Assembly (NCBI GenBank): GCA_016867715.1 | Contig: VGIW01000009.1 | Span: 1-59,203, forward strand | Source: Candidatus Eisenbacteria bacterium | Lineage (GTDB): Bacteria; Orphanbacterota; Orphanbacteria; Orphanbacterales; Orphanbacteraceae | Length of the DNA stretch: 59,203 bases | Direction: 5' to 3' | Shown here: in pieces, positions 58,013-59,203 of the stretch | Layout: the number at the start of each line of letters is the position of its first letter | Numbering within the stretch: the stretch's first letter is position 1 | The notes under the pieces: generated by a model | Told to the model about the DNA's origin: nothing | What the model saw: only the letters and a program-made list of their open reading frames with translations | Database searches by the model: none | Made by a program: the position numbers and the translations under genes

Positions 58013-59140
58013 ATGTCGGACAAGAAGGCGGACCTGGCAGGGCCGGGCGTCAGCACGTACGAGGAAGTCGAGAAGATCCTTCCGAACGATTATCAACCGA
58101 TCCTCCGCCCGATGGAGCGGATGAAGGCTCTCTTCGGCATCAAGAACTACATCGAGGAGAACCTCTGCAAAGAGCTGAACCTGCAAATGGTTCAGGTGCC
58201 TCTCATCGTGGACCGCGACAGCGGCGTCAACGACTACCTCGATCGAGACGGCTCGCGCACCCCGATCGAGTTCCCCTGCGGGCTCGGCCTCGAGAAACGG
58301 ATCCAGGCGCAGGTCGTTCAGGCAGCGACGAAATGGAAACGGGTCGCCCTCAAGCAGTTCGAATGCAAGGTCGGCGAGGGGATCTGCACCGACATGCGCG
58401 CGGTCCGCAAGGACTATTTCCTCGACCACGACCACAGCTCCTACGTCGATCAGTGGGACTGGGAGAAGGTAATCACGGCGAAGGATCGGAATCTCGAATA
58501 CCTGAAGGATACCATTCGGAAGATCTGGAAGGTGATCTATGGCGCGAGCCGCTTCACCGAGGAGAACTTCCCGAAATTGAAACAGACGGAGTATCCGCCG
58601 ATCCCCGAGGAGCTCGTGTTCCTGCACGCCGAGGAGATCCTCGACATGTACCCCGATCTTCCGAGGAAGCAGCGTGAGACCAAGATCATCCAGAAGCACC
58701 CGGCCGTCTTCATCCTCGGCATCGGCTGGACGCTGAAGGACGGATACCCGCACGAGATGCGCGCCGCGGACTACGACGACTGGGTGACCGAGACGAAGAC
58801 CGAGGACGGGCGCACGATGCACGGGCTGAACGGCGACATTCTCGTCTGGAATCCGGTGACCAAGCGGCGCCACGAGCTGACCTCGATGGGGATCCGCGTG
58901 ACGAAGGAGACGCTCAAGATCCAGCTCAAGATGACGGGACAGGAAGACTTCCTGAAGCTGCCGTACCACCAAGCGATCCTGAACGACGAGATCCCGCTCT
59001 CAATCGGCGGCGGCATCGGGCAAGCGCGCACATTCATGTACCTGCTCCGTACGGCGCACCTCGGCGAGGTGACGGTCACCGTCTGGCCGAAGCAGCTCAA
59101 GGAGATCTGCGCGAAGCGGAACATCCACGTTCTCGAATAG
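58013..59140 (+). CDS. asnA: ammonia-dependent asparagine synthetase
   Basis: A 375-residue class II synthetase-fold enzyme making asparagine from aspartate, ammonia and ATP. AsnA is a relative of aspartyl-tRNA synthetase. Diagnostic segments are LNLQMVQVPLIVDRDSGVNDYL, FECKVGEGICTDMRAVRKD, DHSSYVDQWDWEKVI and the C-terminal SIGGGIGQARTFMYLLR (motif 3). It is somewhat longer than the E. coli enzyme, with an N-terminal 12-residue extension. GGAGAAAG precedes the ATG. It is flanked by its own promoter and terminator. No tRNA or amidotransferase (AsnB) gene is near. Confidence 0.96.
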   Translation: MSDKKADLAGPGVSTYEEVEKILPNDYQPILRPMERMKALFGIKNYIEENLCKELNLQMVQVPLIVDRDSGVNDYLDRDGSRTPIEFPCGLGLEKRIQAQVVQAATKWKRVALKQFECKVGEGICTDMRAVRKDYFLDHDHSSYVDQWDWEKVITAKDRNLEYLKDTIRKIWKVIYGASRFTEENFPKLKQTEYPPIPEELVFLHAEEILDMYPDLPRKQRETKIIQKHPAVFILGIGWTLKDGYPHEMRAADYDDWVTETKTEDGRTMHGLNGDILVWNPVTKRRHELTSMGIRVTKETLKIQLKMTGQEDFLKLPYHQAILNDEIPLSIGGGIGQARTFMYLLRTAHLGEVTVTVWPKQLKEICAKRNIHVLE

Positions 59141-59165
59141 CGAAAGACTCCCGTAGCGTACCAAA

Positions 59166-59203
59166 GAAACGCGCGCGCCTCCCGGCACGCGCGTTTCGCT
59201 TTT
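59166..59203 (+). terminator. terminator of asnA
   Basis: The stem GAAACGCGCG/CGCGCGTTTC (59166-59175 with 59188-59197) is followed by GCTTTT at the window end, 25 bases after the stop. Confidence 0.85.

Noticed and set aside
1-59203. CRISPR array, prophage, integron or toxin-antitoxin locus
   Set aside because: No regularly spaced direct repeats, integrase, capsid or toxin genes were found; the RHH protein and the MORN lipoprotein lack adjacent toxin partners.

Overview
The window is very GC-rich chromosomal DNA, gene-dense on both strands. It comes from a Gram-negative-type bacterium that I would place, by inference, in the FCB superphylum or a neighbour such as Candidatus Eisenbacteria. 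Three secreted proteins end in the FlgD-like 'NPFNP...GVYF.R...' C-terminal domain typical of sorted exoproteins there. There are also small beta-barrel-like outer-membrane proteins ending in an aromatic residue, Tat-exported proteins, lipoproteins and sigma70-like promoters. No rRNA, tRNA, CRISPR array, transposase or phage gene was seen.

Layout. 0.2-4.1 kb: two tandem 7Fe ferredoxins, a sodium:neurotransmitter-type symporter translationally coupled to a small membrane-anchored protein, and a secreted hypothetical. 4.3-10.0 kb: a polysaccharide or glycoconjugate group (carbamoyltransferase, GT4 glycosyltransferase, Alg14/PssD-like and Alg13/PssE-like subunits, and an oppositely oriented polytopic glycosyltransferase) framed by palindromic REP-like repeats. 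10.1-15.2 kb: outer-membrane and secreted proteins plus a lipoprotein. 15.5-20.0 kb: a four-domain S1 protein, a methyltransferase, and a tight three-gene operon (AmgK-like kinase, stand-alone RapZ C-terminal domain, MurU-like nucleotidyltransferase) that looks like cell-wall amino-sugar recycling with a built-in amino-sugar sensor. 20.3-29.0 kb: lipoprotein, DUF2779 nuclease, cyclase, SPFH protein with a ribbon-helix-helix regulator and operator-like repeats, CDGSH protein, HD hydrolase, peroxiredoxin-like protein, MATE/ANKH-like carrier, family 5 uracil-DNA glycosylase. 29.1-31.6 kb: a zinc-type ABC importer (ZnuA-ZnuC-ZnuB). 31.7-40.7 kb: alcohol dehydrogenase, membrane protein, large AsmA protein, GYD and cupin proteins, YjbQ, an aromatic amino-acid lyase with Cys in its cofactor triad, an RRM protein with a long leader, and a MORN-type lipoprotein. 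40.9-45.4 kb: two interrupted genes, a membrane PP2C phosphatase cut by an in-frame TGA and an ankyrin-MBL fusion cut by a one-base frameshift. 45.6-54.4 kb: secreted M28 peptidase, then a four-gene coupled redox cassette (Tat-DUF362, NapH/NapG-type polyferredoxin, second Tat-DUF362, DUF6599-like exported protein), then a secreted nuclease/phosphatase-fold protein. 55.0-59.2 kb: CBM48-like protein, TauE/SafE permease, C69 dipeptidase and AsnA.

Most attractive for novelty are the DUF362/polyferredoxin cassette, the amgK-rapZC-murU operon, the SPFH-RHH pair with its direct repeats, the Ala-Cys-Gly lyase, and the two interrupted signalling or hydrolase genes. Many minus-strand genes overlap by four bases (ATGA/GTGA), so translational coupling is a general feature of this genome.
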